This document shows, in pieces, positions 44,444-53,162 of a stretch of DNA of 64,000 bases. A model generated the notes under the pieces. It was given only the letters and a program-made list of their open reading frames with translations. It made no database searches and was not told the DNA's origin. How positions within the stretch are numbered: position 1 is the first letter of the stretch; each line of letters begins with the position of its first letter. Made by a program: the position numbers and the translations under genes. The DNA comes from UBA6522 sp965221035. Its GTDB lineage: Bacteria; Pseudomonadota; Gammaproteobacteria; Steroidobacterales; Rariloculaceae. The stretch is from positions 2,108,001-2,172,000 of the forward strand of contig OZ244860.1 of NCBI GenBank assembly GCA_965221035.1, written 5' to 3'.

Positions 44444-45558
44444 ACGAATGGCTTCGCGGTCCCGGCGTCGACCACGCCGTCGTCGATCAGATTGCGGATA
44501 TTCTGTTCCAGCGTCCACATGCCCTGAGACCTTCCGGTCTGGATCGTCGAATACAGTTGGGCAACCTTGCCTTCCCGAATGAGATTGCGGATCGCGGGCG
44601 TAGCGACCATGACCTCATGGGCGGCAACGCGCCCCCCACCGCGACGGCTGAGCAAGGTCTGGGCGATCACCGCCCGCAGGGATTCGGCGAGCATACCCCG
44701 GACCATGGCTTGCTCCGAGCCCGGAAAGACTTCCACGATCCGGTCCACGGTCTTGGCCGCGGAACTGGTATGCAGTGTGGCCAGCACCAGGTGGCCGGTT
44801 TCGGCGGCGGTCAGCGCCAGACGAATGGTCTCCAGGTCGCGCAGCTCGCCGATGAGGATGACGTCCGGATCCTCGCGCAGCGCCGATCGCAGCGCCACGG
44901 CAAACGACCGGGTATGCTGATGGATTTCGCGCTGGTTGATCAGCGAGCGCTTGCCCCGGTGAACAAACTCGATGGGATCCTCGATCGTGATGATGTGGTC
45001 CGGGGAGTGGGTGTTGATGTGGTCCACCATGGCTGCCAGCGTGGTCGACTTTCCGGAGCCGGTGGAACCGGTGACCAGGACCAGTCCGCGGCGGGCCGAG
45101 GCGATCTCCTTGAAGACTTCCGGAGCCCCCAGTTCGCCAAACGAGGGGACCGCCGACGGGATCGAGCGAAAAACCGCCGCACATCCGCGCCGCTGGACGA
45201 AAGCGTTGGCCCGGAATCGGGCCAGCCCGGGCACCTTGAATGCAAAATCGGCTTCGAGACGCTCTGCGAATCGCCTCCGCTGATTGTCGTCCATGACCGC
45301 GTGCACCATACTCTGTACCTGCCGGTGAGTCAGTGGTGCAAGGTCGGGTTGCCTGATTTCGCCATGAACGCGAATCATGGGCGCCAAATCCGCAGACAAA
45401 TGAAGATCCGACGCGTCGTTCTCGACCGCGAACGCAAGCAGCCGTGCAATGTCCTCGGCCGGCGATGAATGGCCGGACGACGACTTCGGGGCAGCCCCGG
45501 CAGCAGGCAATGAATGTTGAATCTCAAGATCTCCGATCAAGTGCGGTCCGGATCGCAC
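44431..45558 (-). CDS. pilT: Type IV pilus retraction ATPase PilT
   Basis: The ring ATPase pulls type IV pili back for twitching. The N-terminal ARLLAFAVENDASDLHLSADLAPMIRVHGEIR is the PAS-like domain, Walker A is GSTGSGKSTTLAAMVDH, the Asp box is IITIEDPIEFVH, the His box is ETGHLVLATLHTSSA, and AIRNLIREGKVAQLYSTIQTG contains the PilT-specific AIRNLIRE. The 375 residues given use GTG 45558; typical PilT starts about 30 residues later, at TTG 45540 or 45510, so the start is uncertain. The upstream end overlaps the divergent yggS gene. Confidence 0.92.
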   Translation of the reverse strand: MRSGPHLIGDLEIQHSLPAAGAAPKSSSGHSSPAEDIARLLAFAVENDASDLHLSADLAPMIRVHGEIRQPDLAPLTHRQVQSMVHAVMDDNQRRRFAERLEADFAFKVPGLARFRANAFVQRRGCAAVFRSIPSAVPSFGELGAPEVFKEIASARRGLVLVTGSTGSGKSTTLAAMVDHINTHSPDHIITIEDPIEFVHRGKRSLINQREIHQHTRSFAVALRSALREDPDVILIGELRDLETIRLALTAAETGHLVLATLHTSSAAKTVDRIVEVFPGSEQAMVRGMLAESLRAVIAQTLLSRRGGGRVAAHEVMVATPAIRNLIREGKVAQLYSTIQTGRSQGMWTLEQNIRNLIDDGVVDAGTAKPFVQPG

Positions 45559-46235
45559 GGCGCCTCGACCGCGTTCGCGGCCGTCTGCGGGCCGCGCTTC
45601 GTGAAGCCGGACGTGCGGCGGATGAAGTCGTGATACTGGCCGCTAGTAAACAACAACCCGTGACCGCGATCGAAGCGGCATTTCAGGCCGGTCTGCGCCA
45701 TTTCGGGGAAAACTATCTTCAAGAGGCCCGCCGAAAGATCCAGGCCCTGGCGCCACGGCCCGTGGTCTGGCACTTTATCGGCCGGCTGCAGGCCAACAAG
45801 AGCCGCACCGTGGCCGAGAACTTTCAGTGGGTCCATACGGTGGATCGCATCCGGATCGCCAGACGGCTCAACGACCAGCGCCCCCATGCCGCGCCACCGC
45901 TCAATGTGTGCATCCAGGTCAACCAGGCCGGAGAGCCCGGAAAGGGTGGGGCGCACCCGGACCGTGTGGAGGAACTCGCATTGCAGATCGGACGTTTGCC
46001 TAAACTCAGGCTGCGAGGCCTGATGAGCATTCCGCCAGCCGGCACCGACCCGACCCGGTACTTCACGGATCTCCGCAGCCTCGGAGACGAACTGATGTCC
46101 GGGGGAATCCCCGTGGACACGCTGTCGATGGGCATGTCCGCCGACCTGGAACAGGCGGTGGCGTCCGGCAGCACCATCGTGCGCATCGGCACCGCCATCT
46201 TCGGTCCGCGTTCAGCACCGGAACATCGCACATGA
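45510..46235 (+). CDS. yggS: YggS family pyridoxal phosphate homeostasis protein
   Basis: The 241-residue TIM-barrel protein binds PLP through the lysine in VVILAASKQQPVTAIEAA, followed by GLRHFGENYLQEARRK, WHFIGRLQANKSRTVAE, VCIQVNQAGEPGKGG, LRLRGLMSIPPAG and TLSMGMSADLEQAVASGSTIVRIGTAIFG. It buffers PLP rather than catalysing. ATG 45510 gives the family N-terminus. pilT-yggS is conserved divergent synteny in Gammaproteobacteria. Confidence 0.94.
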   Translation: MNVESQDLRSSAVRIARRLDRVRGRLRAALREAGRAADEVVILAASKQQPVTAIEAAFQAGLRHFGENYLQEARRKIQALAPRPVVWHFIGRLQANKSRTVAENFQWVHTVDRIRIARRLNDQRPHAAPPLNVCIQVNQAGEPGKGGAHPDRVEELALQIGRLPKLRLRGLMSIPPAGTDPTRYFTDLRSLGDELMSGGIPVDTLSMGMSADLEQAVASGSTIVRIGTAIFGPRSAPEHRT

Positions 46236-46334
46236 AGTATGGCGACCCGGAGCCATGCTATCGTTGCCTCCGGAATCCGGCACGCTCGACGCCAGCTTCC
46301 AACGGCCCACGAAACCTGATGAACCCCGCAAGCG

Positions 46335-46883
46335 ATGCGTAGCTCACTCTTCTATCTGGTCAAGGCGCTTGGCGACCTGTACCTGCTCGCCTTCCTGTTG
46401 CGAATCCTCCTGCAGTGGGCGAGGGCGGACTACTACAACCCCCTTGCCCAGGCCATCCTGCAGATCACCAATCCGCTGGTGAACACTGTCCGGCGCTTCG
46501 TGCCGACATCCCGAAGCGTGGACGTTCCCACCCTGGTGGTGCTGGTATTGCTGGAGTGCGCCCTGACCTGGTTTCTCCTCACCATCGGCAACGTACCGTC
46601 CTCGATCCTGGCGCCATTTCCATTGTTGATCCTTTACCGCCTGGTCAGCCTCACGCTCTGGTTCTACTCGGTCAGCATTCTCATTCATGTCATACTGAGC
46701 TGGATCGGCCCGGGCGGGCGACATCCCATGGCGGTCGTGCTGGCCGACCTCAATGAGCCGATCCTGCGGCCGGCCCGGCGGCTTCTGCCCACCATCGCCG
46801 GACTCGACCTGTCGCCGCTGCTGGTTCTGATCGTTATCCAGGCCGCATTCAGGCTGCTGCCGTTACCGGGCTACCTGAGCTGA
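46335..46883 (+). CDS. yggT: YggT family integral membrane protein
   Basis: The 182-residue protein has two YGGT units, each with two helices. Unit one is about residues 1-90 (FYLVKALGDLYLLAFLLRILLQWARADYYNPLAQAILQITNPLVNTVRRFVPT), unit two about 95-182 (RLVSLTLWFYSVSILIHVILSWIGPGG and EPILRPARRLLPTIAGLDLSPLLVLIVIQAAF). The exact function is unknown; the family is linked to ion-stress tolerance and membrane organisation. It follows yggS with proC missing from between them. Confidence 0.93.
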   Translation: MRSSLFYLVKALGDLYLLAFLLRILLQWARADYYNPLAQAILQITNPLVNTVRRFVPTSRSVDVPTLVVLVLLECALTWFLLTIGNVPSSILAPFPLLILYRLVSLTLWFYSVSILIHVILSWIGPGGRHPMAVVLADLNEPILRPARRLLPTIAGLDLSPLLVLIVIQAAFRLLPLPGYLS

Positions 46884-46900
46884 AATCCCCGGCGCGGACG

Positions 46901-47389
46901 TCATGTCCCGCTCCTGACCCGGTTCCGGATTCGGATCAGGTCGGCGTGGGGAATGTACAAAAGCCCCGCAACCTTCCTCACCAGGTGGTCCTCGTGCTTG
47001 TCCAGGTGACTGTCCGCCATGGCCACCCTCCAAAGCATTTCGACCACCGAAAGCTTCTCCGCCTGACTGAGGCGTTCGTGAAGAACCCGGGTGAACGCCT
47101 GCAGCGAAACCGAATGATCCGCTTCCCGCCGGGCCTCCTCGATGAGCAGATCCGTTTCCTCTTCGGTCAGGTCGAAAAACTGCCGCAACAGGTCGAATAC
47201 CGCCTCGTCCTCGGAGAGGTCCTCTTCGTAGTCGGCACGAACGACCTCCACCAGCAGGGCGGCCGTGGCCAGACGGATGGCATGGTCGCGGTCGACTTCT
47301 TCTTCCCCGGTTCCCGCCAGGTTCCTGCTGAGGATGTCACGCAATTGCTTGATCATGGCGGCAGCATCGGTCCTTGACAGTCGCGGCAT
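46901..47389 (-). CDS. TerB-like (DjlA N-domain-like) protein
   Basis: The 162-residue cytoplasmic protein is all-helical and acidic: ATAALLVEVVRADYEEDLSEDEAVFDLLRQFFDLTEEETDLLIEEARREAD and later VEMLWRVAMADSHLDKHEDHLVRKVAGLLYIPHADL. These two segments are the metal-binding TerB halves with D/E clusters. Family members are called tellurite-resistance proteins, but most lack a proven role. The in-frame ATG at 47356 may be the true start. It converges with yggT. Confidence 0.82.
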   Translation of the reverse strand: MPRLSRTDAAAMIKQLRDILSRNLAGTGEEEVDRDHAIRLATAALLVEVVRADYEEDLSEDEAVFDLLRQFFDLTEEETDLLIEEARREADHSVSLQAFTRVLHERLSQAEKLSVVEMLWRVAMADSHLDKHEDHLVRKVAGLLYIPHADLIRIRNRVRSGT

Positions 47390-47448
47390 CCGGTTCCGGC
47401 CAGGCTCTGACGGGTGCCGGCAGACGCGCGTATGTCATTTGGCGCGGA

Positions 47449-47853
47449 TCAAACCCCCTCTTCGGGATCGAAGACCAGGGATGCGGAATTGATGCAGTAC
47501 CTGAGCCCCGTGGGTTCCGGGCCGTCGTCGAACACATGGCCCAGGTGCGCACTGCAGCGGGCACAGCGCACCTCTGTCCGGACCATGCCGAAACTCGTAT
47601 CACTGACGCTGGCCAACGCGTCCGATTCGACCGGCTCCCAGAAACTTGGCCATCCGGTTCCCGAGTCGTATTTCGCCGCCGAGGCGAACAGCGTGGCACC
47701 GCAGCAGACGCAACGGTACCTGCCAGGCAACTTGTGGGCGTTGTACTCTCCCGAGAACGGGCGCTCGGTGCCCGCCTGCTGGGTGACGCGGTACTGTTCC
47801 GCAGTCAAGCGGGTCTTCAATTCCTCCTTCGCTGGATTTGTCTGATCACTCAT
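47449..47853 (-). CDS. msrB: Peptide methionine (R)-S-oxide reductase
   Basis: The 134-residue enzyme repairs oxidised methionine in proteins. Zinc cysteines are in RCVCCGATLF and RCARCSAHLGHVF; the catalytic cysteine is in LRYCINSASL near residue 120. YDSGTGWPSFWEPV is the MsrB substrate-loop signature. No signal peptide, so cytoplasmic. Confidence 0.96.
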   Translation of the reverse strand: MSDQTNPAKEELKTRLTAEQYRVTQQAGTERPFSGEYNAHKLPGRYRCVCCGATLFASAAKYDSGTGWPSFWEPVESDALASVSDTSFGMVRTEVRCARCSAHLGHVFDDGPEPTGLRYCINSASLVFDPEEGV

Positions 47854-47942
47854 CCGGGCTCCCGGTCTTCTCGTGCCGCGACCCGCTTCCGAGCCCGTCC
47901 CGGAGCACGTCGTGGGCGGCGTAATGTTATCGTACCTGTCCG

Positions 47943-48668
47943 ATGGGCGGCATCATCGAATTCAGGGGCCTGACCAAGAGCTACGGCCAGACCGAAGTAT
48001 TCCGGAATCTCGACCTCGAAATCACTACCGGTATAACCACCGGTCTCGTGGGCGAAAGCGGTTGCGGCAAGTCAACGCTGCTGCAACTGATCAACGGTCT
48101 CGAGCGGCCCGACGGAGGCGCCGTCAACACCTTCGGCCGACCGGTTCCGGCGAACAACCTTGCGGCGTTCCGCAGGCGCATCGGCTACGCGGTTCAGGGA
48201 ACCGGGCTGTTCCCGCACATGAGCGTGGCCAGGAACATCGCCCTGCTGGGCGAGCTTGAGCGCTGGCCCGACCCGAGGATTCGCGCCCGCACGGATGCCC
48301 TCATGGACCTGATGGCCCTGGACGGCGAACTGGCGGCACGCTACCCCCATGAGCTCTCGGGCGGCCAAAGGCAACGCGTCGGAATCTGCCGGGCGCTGTT
48401 CCTTCAGCCTGACATCCTGTTGCTGGACGAACCGTTTTCCGGGGTGGACCCGCTCACGAGGGCCGACATTCACGAGCAGTTCCTCAGGCTCATGAAGTCG
48501 GAATCCACGACAGTGGTGCTGGTGACTCACGACATGGCGGAGGCCGTTCTGCTGGCCGACGAACTGGTGGTCATTCGAGACGGATCGATCATCCGACAGG
48601 GTCCGGCGGAGCGGGTCCGGCGGTCCTCCGACGCCTACGTGGCGCGGCTGTTCGGCGAACCGCGATGA
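47943..48668 (+). CDS. Osmoprotectant ABC transporter ATPase (OpuCA-like)
   Basis: The 241-residue ATPase has Walker A GESGCGKST, Q-loop YAVQGTGLFPHMSV (the usual Q-loop glutamine present), signature LSGGQRQRVGICRAL and Walker B LLLDEPFSGVD. The IGYxxQxxGLFPHMxV form is characteristic of the OpuA/OpuC/ProV group. It lacks the C-terminal CBS domains that sense ionic strength in OpuCA/OpuAA. Its stop overlaps the next gene (ATGA), which encodes the fused binding protein and permease. Confidence 0.87.
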   Translation: MGGIIEFRGLTKSYGQTEVFRNLDLEITTGITTGLVGESGCGKSTLLQLINGLERPDGGAVNTFGRPVPANNLAAFRRRIGYAVQGTGLFPHMSVARNIALLGELERWPDPRIRARTDALMDLMALDGELAARYPHELSGGQRQRVGICRALFLQPDILLLDEPFSGVDPLTRADIHEQFLRLMKSESTTVVLVTHDMAEAVLLADELVVIRDGSIIRQGPAERVRRSSDAYVARLFGEPR

Positions 48669-50155
48669 CAGGGCGTCTGTCCGCCCTGCTCCTGGCGGGG
48701 TTGTTCGCCTCCCTGGCGGCCAACCCGCAAACTCGTCCCATCGTCATCGGGAGCAAGACGTTCACCGAAAGTTACCTGCTCGCGGAAATGATGGCGCAGA
48801 TGCTTGAAGACCGTGGTTACCAGGTCCAGCGCCGAACGGGGCTTGGGGGTACGCTGGTCGCCTTCCAGGCGCTGCAGACGGGCGAAATCGACCTCTATCC
48901 CGAGTACACCGGCACGGTTGCGCAAGCCGTTCTTGAAATGGAAGGAGCGCTGGACGGACCGGAACTGAATGCGATGCTTGCGCCCCTCGGGGTGGAGTTG
49001 CTCGCCCCCCTCGGCTTCAACAACACCTATGCCATCGCGGTGACCGGTGGAACCGCGTCTCGCTACGGACTGCAGCGGATTTCCGACCTGGTGTCCCTGC
49101 CGGAGTTGCGATTCGGCCTGAGCCACGAGTTTAGAGATCGCGCCGACGGTTGGCCGGGACTGAAACAGCGGTATGGATTGCCGCAGACTTCGAGCGGCAT
49201 CGAACACGGACTTGCCTATCTGGCTCTGCGGGAAGGCAATATCGATGTCACCGACGCCTACTCCACGGACGGCGGTCTGCTCCGATACGACTTGACCGTG
49301 CTGGAGGATGATCTTGGGTTCTTTCCCGCCTACCTGGCGGCGCCATTGGTGCGAACCGGCCTCGATCAGGACGTCAAGGCCGCGCTCTCCGAGCTTGCAG
49401 GCCTTCTGGACGAAGAAACCGTGCGCGCCATGAACGCCGAAGTGGTGGTGGAGGAACGCGCTTTCGCCGAGGTGGCAAGGTCCTTCCTGTTTTCGCAGGG
49501 GCTTGTCACCTCGGCGGAAAGCCAGGCGCCGACGCTTTGGAATACCCTGGCCAGGAACACGCTGACTCACCTGAAACTGACCTTCATCGCCGTGCTTGCG
49601 GCATGCGTGGTGGGAGTCGGTCTGGCGCTTGCAGTGTACCGCTCAGCCAGGCTCTCGGCGGGAGTCCTCTACGTCGCCGGACTGCTGCAGACCATCCCCT
49701 CGATCGCATTGCTGGCGCTGATGATCCCCTTGGCCGGAGTCGGTCAGACACCCGCAATCATTGCGCTGTTTCTCTATTCGCTGTTGCCCATCGCGCGCAA
49801 TACCATCACCGCGCTGATCACCATCGATCCGCTGCTGCGGCTGGTGGCCCAGGCGCTCGGGCTCGCGGAACTTGAGCGCTTGCGTCACGTCTACGTTCCC
49901 CTGGCGCTGCCCCACATGCTCGCGGGCGTGCGAATTGCCGCTGTGGTCAGCATCGGCACGGCTACGCTTGCCGCCTTCATCGGCGCCGGCGGTCTTGGCG
50001 AACCCATTGTCACCGGGTTGGCGCTGAACGACACCGGGCTGATACTGCAGGGTGCCATCCCCGCCGCGCTGTTGGCGCTGGGGGTGGAACTGCTGTTCGA
50101 AGTCCTGGAACGCCGGCTCGTGCCCCGGCACCTGGTGGCGACGCAGGGCGCCTGA
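48665..50155 (+). CDS. Fused osmoprotectant-binding protein and permease (OpuCC-OpuCB type)
   Basis: The 496-residue protein starts with a signal-anchor LSALLLAGLFASLAA. A choline/betaine binding-protein domain follows at about 25-285: IVIGSKTFTESYLLAEMMAQMLE, GEIDLYPEYTGT, DAYSTDGGLLRYDL. The permease domain (about 300-485) has RNTLTHLKLTFIAVLAACVVGVGLALAV, LQTIPSIALLALMIPL, PIARNTITALITID and the ATPase-contact segment LRHVYVPLALPHMLAGVRIA. The pair should import compatible solutes or their precursors; the exact substrate is unresolved. This fusion order is known in some OpuC-like systems. Confidence 0.88.
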   Translation: MTGRLSALLLAGLFASLAANPQTRPIVIGSKTFTESYLLAEMMAQMLEDRGYQVQRRTGLGGTLVAFQALQTGEIDLYPEYTGTVAQAVLEMEGALDGPELNAMLAPLGVELLAPLGFNNTYAIAVTGGTASRYGLQRISDLVSLPELRFGLSHEFRDRADGWPGLKQRYGLPQTSSGIEHGLAYLALREGNIDVTDAYSTDGGLLRYDLTVLEDDLGFFPAYLAAPLVRTGLDQDVKAALSELAGLLDEETVRAMNAEVVVEERAFAEVARSFLFSQGLVTSAESQAPTLWNTLARNTLTHLKLTFIAVLAACVVGVGLALAVYRSARLSAGVLYVAGLLQTIPSIALLALMIPLAGVGQTPAIIALFLYSLLPIARNTITALITIDPLLRLVAQALGLAELERLRHVYVPLALPHMLAGVRIAAVVSIGTATLAAFIGAGGLGEPIVTGLALNDTGLILQGAIPAALLALGVELLFEVLERRLVPRHLVATQGA

Positions 50156-50179
50156 CGCCATACCTGTCGTTTCAACACC

Positions 50180-52066
50180 CTATTCCGCAGCGGCGCCGGC
50201 GCCGAGCACCAGCGAATTGACGCGGCGAACAAAGTCTGCCGGCCGCTCCAGGGGCCGTCCTTCCACCAGCGTGGCCTGTTCGAGCAGCAACCATGACAGG
50301 TCTTCAAATCGACCTTCCTCGCCGGTTTCGCTCAACATGGCAACGAGTGGGTGACCCAGGTTGATCTCAAGCGCAGGAACCGAAACCGGTGGTTCCTGGC
50401 CCGTCGCCTTGAGCAACTCGCGCATCTGAAATCCCATGTCCCGTTCACCGATCACCAGACAGGCCGCGGACTCCTTCAGCCTGTCGCTGGCTCGAACCTC
50501 GTCCACCTTGTCACGCAGCACGCGCTTGATACGCTTCAGCAGGTTCTTCTGCTCCTTGTCGAGTTCCGTCTCGACTTTCGTGTCGGACTGTTCGTCACCG
50601 AGATCGAGCTCCCCTCTGGCGACATCCCTGAATGACTTGCCCTTGTACTCCGTCAGGTACTGCATGACCCACTCGTCGATCCGGTCGGACAGCAGCAGCA
50701 CCTCGACGCCCCGCTCGCGCAGCGATTCCAGGTGGGGACTGCTTCTTGCGGCCTCGGGCGTATCCGCAACGAGGAAATAGATGGTTTTCCGGTCGTCGCC
50801 CGCGGCTTCGATGTATTCCTCCAACGAGCGGTCCTGCTCCTGGCCCTCGCTGGCGGTGCTGTTGAACCTGAGCAGCGCGGCGATCTTCTCCTGGTTGCCC
50901 GGGTCCTCGGCAAGCCCTTCCTTCAACGCCACGCCGAACTCCCGCCAGAAGGTTTCGTATTTCTCGGGCTGTTCCTTCGCCAGGCGCTCCAGCATGGCGA
51001 GTACCCGTTTCGTCAGGGCGCTTTTCATCACGCCCACCACCGGATCCTGTTGCAACAGTTCGCGGGAGACGTTGAGCGAAAGGTCGCCGGAGTCCACCAC
51101 TCCGCGAATGAACCTCAGGTATAGCGGCAGGAACTGGGTCGCTTCGTCGGTGATGAACACCCGCTGGACATAGAGCTTGACTCCCCTGGGCGTCTCTCGG
51201 TTCCACAAGTCCCATGGCGCGGCGGACGGCACGTACAACAGGCTCGTGTACTCCCGCTTGCCTTCCACGCGGTTGTGGCTCCATGTCAACGGATCCTTGA
51301 AATCGTGAGCGATGTGCTTGTAGAACTCGACGTATTCCTCTTCGTCGACTTCGGTCCTGGGACGCGCCCAGAGCGCCTTGGCCTTGTTCACCGGCTCGTC
51401 GGATCCTTCCTCATCGCCCGCAACCTTGAGCGCCACCGGAAACGCGATATGATCGGAGTACTTCTGAATCAGGGCACTCACCCGGTAGGATTCGAGAAAC
51501 TCCTTCTCGTCCGGCTTGAGTTTCAGGGTGATCTCCGTGCCCCTGGTGGCCTTTTCCGCCGCTTGAAGCGTGTAGCCTCCGTCACCGCTGGAAATCCAGC
51601 GAACCGACTCGTCCGCTTCGACGCCGGCGCGGCGGCTCAGCACTTCGACCTGCTCGGCGACAATGAACGACGAATAGAAGCCGACGCCGAACTGGCCGAT
51701 CAGGGCCGAGTCCTTGCGGGCCTTGCCGTCGAGGGACTCCAGGAAACGTGCTGTCCCCGAGTGCGCGATCGTCCCCAGTTGCCGGACGATTTCCTCGCGG
51801 TCCATGCCGATGCCGTTGTCGCTCACGGTCAGCGTGCCGGCATCGGCATCCAGTGTGACGCGGATCTTGAGCTCCGGCTCGTCGTCCAGCAGTTCCGGAT
51901 TGCTCAGCGACTCGAAGCGCAACCGGTCGTTGGCGTCTGAGGCGTTGGAGATCAGTTCGCGGAGGAATATCTCCTTGTTGCTGTACAGGGAGTGCACCAT
52001 GAGGTGCAGCAACTGCTTCACCTCCGCCTTGAACTCGAAGGTGGTCGGTTCCCTTTCCCCGCTCAT
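50180..52066 (-). CDS. htpG: Molecular chaperone HtpG (bacterial Hsp90)
   Basis: The 628-residue ATP-dependent chaperone shows FKAEVKQLLHLMVHSLYSNKEIFLRELISNASDA near the start, LTVSDNGIGMDREEIVRQLGTIAHSGT, IGQFGVGFYSSFIVAE and TRGTEITLKL (the GHKL ATPase domain, residues about 1-215), then the middle domain with YVQRVFITD, LPLYLRFIRGVVDSGDLSLNVSRELLQQD and the C-terminal dimer domain. Full length. It converges on the osmoprotectant transporter genes. htpX is 126 bases upstream on the same strand. Confidence 0.97.
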   Translation of the reverse strand: MSGEREPTTFEFKAEVKQLLHLMVHSLYSNKEIFLRELISNASDANDRLRFESLSNPELLDDEPELKIRVTLDADAGTLTVSDNGIGMDREEIVRQLGTIAHSGTARFLESLDGKARKDSALIGQFGVGFYSSFIVAEQVEVLSRRAGVEADESVRWISSGDGGYTLQAAEKATRGTEITLKLKPDEKEFLESYRVSALIQKYSDHIAFPVALKVAGDEEGSDEPVNKAKALWARPRTEVDEEEYVEFYKHIAHDFKDPLTWSHNRVEGKREYTSLLYVPSAAPWDLWNRETPRGVKLYVQRVFITDEATQFLPLYLRFIRGVVDSGDLSLNVSRELLQQDPVVGVMKSALTKRVLAMLERLAKEQPEKYETFWREFGVALKEGLAEDPGNQEKIAALLRFNSTASEGQEQDRSLEEYIEAAGDDRKTIYFLVADTPEAARSSPHLESLRERGVEVLLLSDRIDEWVMQYLTEYKGKSFRDVARGELDLGDEQSDTKVETELDKEQKNLLKRIKRVLRDKVDEVRASDRLKESAACLVIGERDMGFQMRELLKATGQEPPVSVPALEINLGHPLVAMLSETGEEGRFEDLSWLLLEQATLVEGRPLERPADFVRRVNSLVLGAGAAAE

Positions 52067-52192
52067 CGATAACCTCCAGAGCCGCCCCGCCCGATGGAGG
52101 CTAGATGGGGGCCGAAGCCACTATTTCAAGGATGGATTCCGGCGAGTGTATTATTCCGCACCGGCGCAAGCCTTGGAAGCGCTTCAGCGCGG

Positions 52193-53074
52193 CTAGAAGC
52201 GTTTCAGCGCCGCGATCCGCTCTTCCAGCGGCGGGTGCGACATGAACAGACGTCTAAGGCCGCCGGCGCGAGAGGAGGAAATCCCCATGGCGCGCATGGA
52301 ATCCGGCAACGCCGAGGGCTCGTGCGACCTGCGCAGGCGCTCCAGCGCATTGATCATGTTCTGCCGTCCGGCCAGCTGCGCGCCTCCCTGGTCGGCGCGA
52401 AACTCCCGTCGGCGCGAGAACCACATCACGATGGTGCTGGCCAGGATGCCCAGGAAAATCTGCGCTGCGATGCTGGCGATAAAGAAGCCCGGCCCGTAGC
52501 CGCGCTCGGTCCTGAAGATGAGCCGGTCCACGAGGAACCCGATGATGCGCGAAAAGAAGACCACGAAAGTATTGACGACGCCCTGAATGAGCGTGAGGGT
52601 GACCATATCCCCGTTGGCCACGTGGCTCACCTCGTGGCCCAGGACCGCCTCCAGTTCGCTTCGGGACAATCGCCCCAGCAGGCCCGTGCTCACGGCCACC
52701 AGCGCATTGTTGCGGTTCGCCCCGGTGGCAAACGCGTTGATGTCCGGCGAATCGTAGATTGCCACCTCCGGCGTGCCGATGCCCGCGGTCTGGGCCTGGC
52801 GCTTGACGGTATTCACCAGCCAGCGTTCGGTTTCGTTCGCGGGATTCTCGATGACCCGCGCGCCGGTGAGGCGCTTGGCCGACCACTTGGAGATCGCCAG
52901 CGAGATGAAGGATCCGGCAAAACCGATAATCGCAGAGAAGATCAACAACGACTGAAGATCCAGTTGCGTTCCCTGTTCATTGAGAAGCGATTCGATGCCC
53001 AACAGCTGCATGGCGACCGTCAGAACCACCAGGATCGCCATGTTGGTGGCGAGGAATAAAAGGATACGTTTCAT
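52193..53074 (-). CDS. htpX: Protease HtpX, membrane M48 metallopeptidase
   Basis: The 293-residue inner membrane zinc protease degrades misfolded membrane proteins. Two N-terminal helices (RILLFLATNMAILVVLTVAMQLLG and LQSLLIFSAIIGFAGSFISL), INAFATGANRNNALVAVSTGLL, the zinc site LGHEVSHVANGDMV near residue 135, two further helices, the third ligand in EFRADQGGA, and the C-terminal LFMSHPPLEERIAAL are all present. ATG 53074 fits E. coli HtpX; the longer open frame upstream is not needed. Confidence 0.96.
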   Translation of the reverse strand: MKRILLFLATNMAILVVLTVAMQLLGIESLLNEQGTQLDLQSLLIFSAIIGFAGSFISLAISKWSAKRLTGARVIENPANETERWLVNTVKRQAQTAGIGTPEVAIYDSPDINAFATGANRNNALVAVSTGLLGRLSRSELEAVLGHEVSHVANGDMVTLTLIQGVVNTFVVFFSRIIGFLVDRLIFRTERGYGPGFFIASIAAQIFLGILASTIVMWFSRRREFRADQGGAQLAGRQNMINALERLRRSHEPSALPDSMRAMGISSSRAGGLRRLFMSHPPLEERIAALKRF

Positions 53075-53162
53075 GCCTGCTCCGAATCCGGGACGCGCGC
53101 GCCCGGTCAATTCCGTGTGCTCGGTCAAGAAAATAAGGATAATCTGCTCAATTTCAAGTGCG

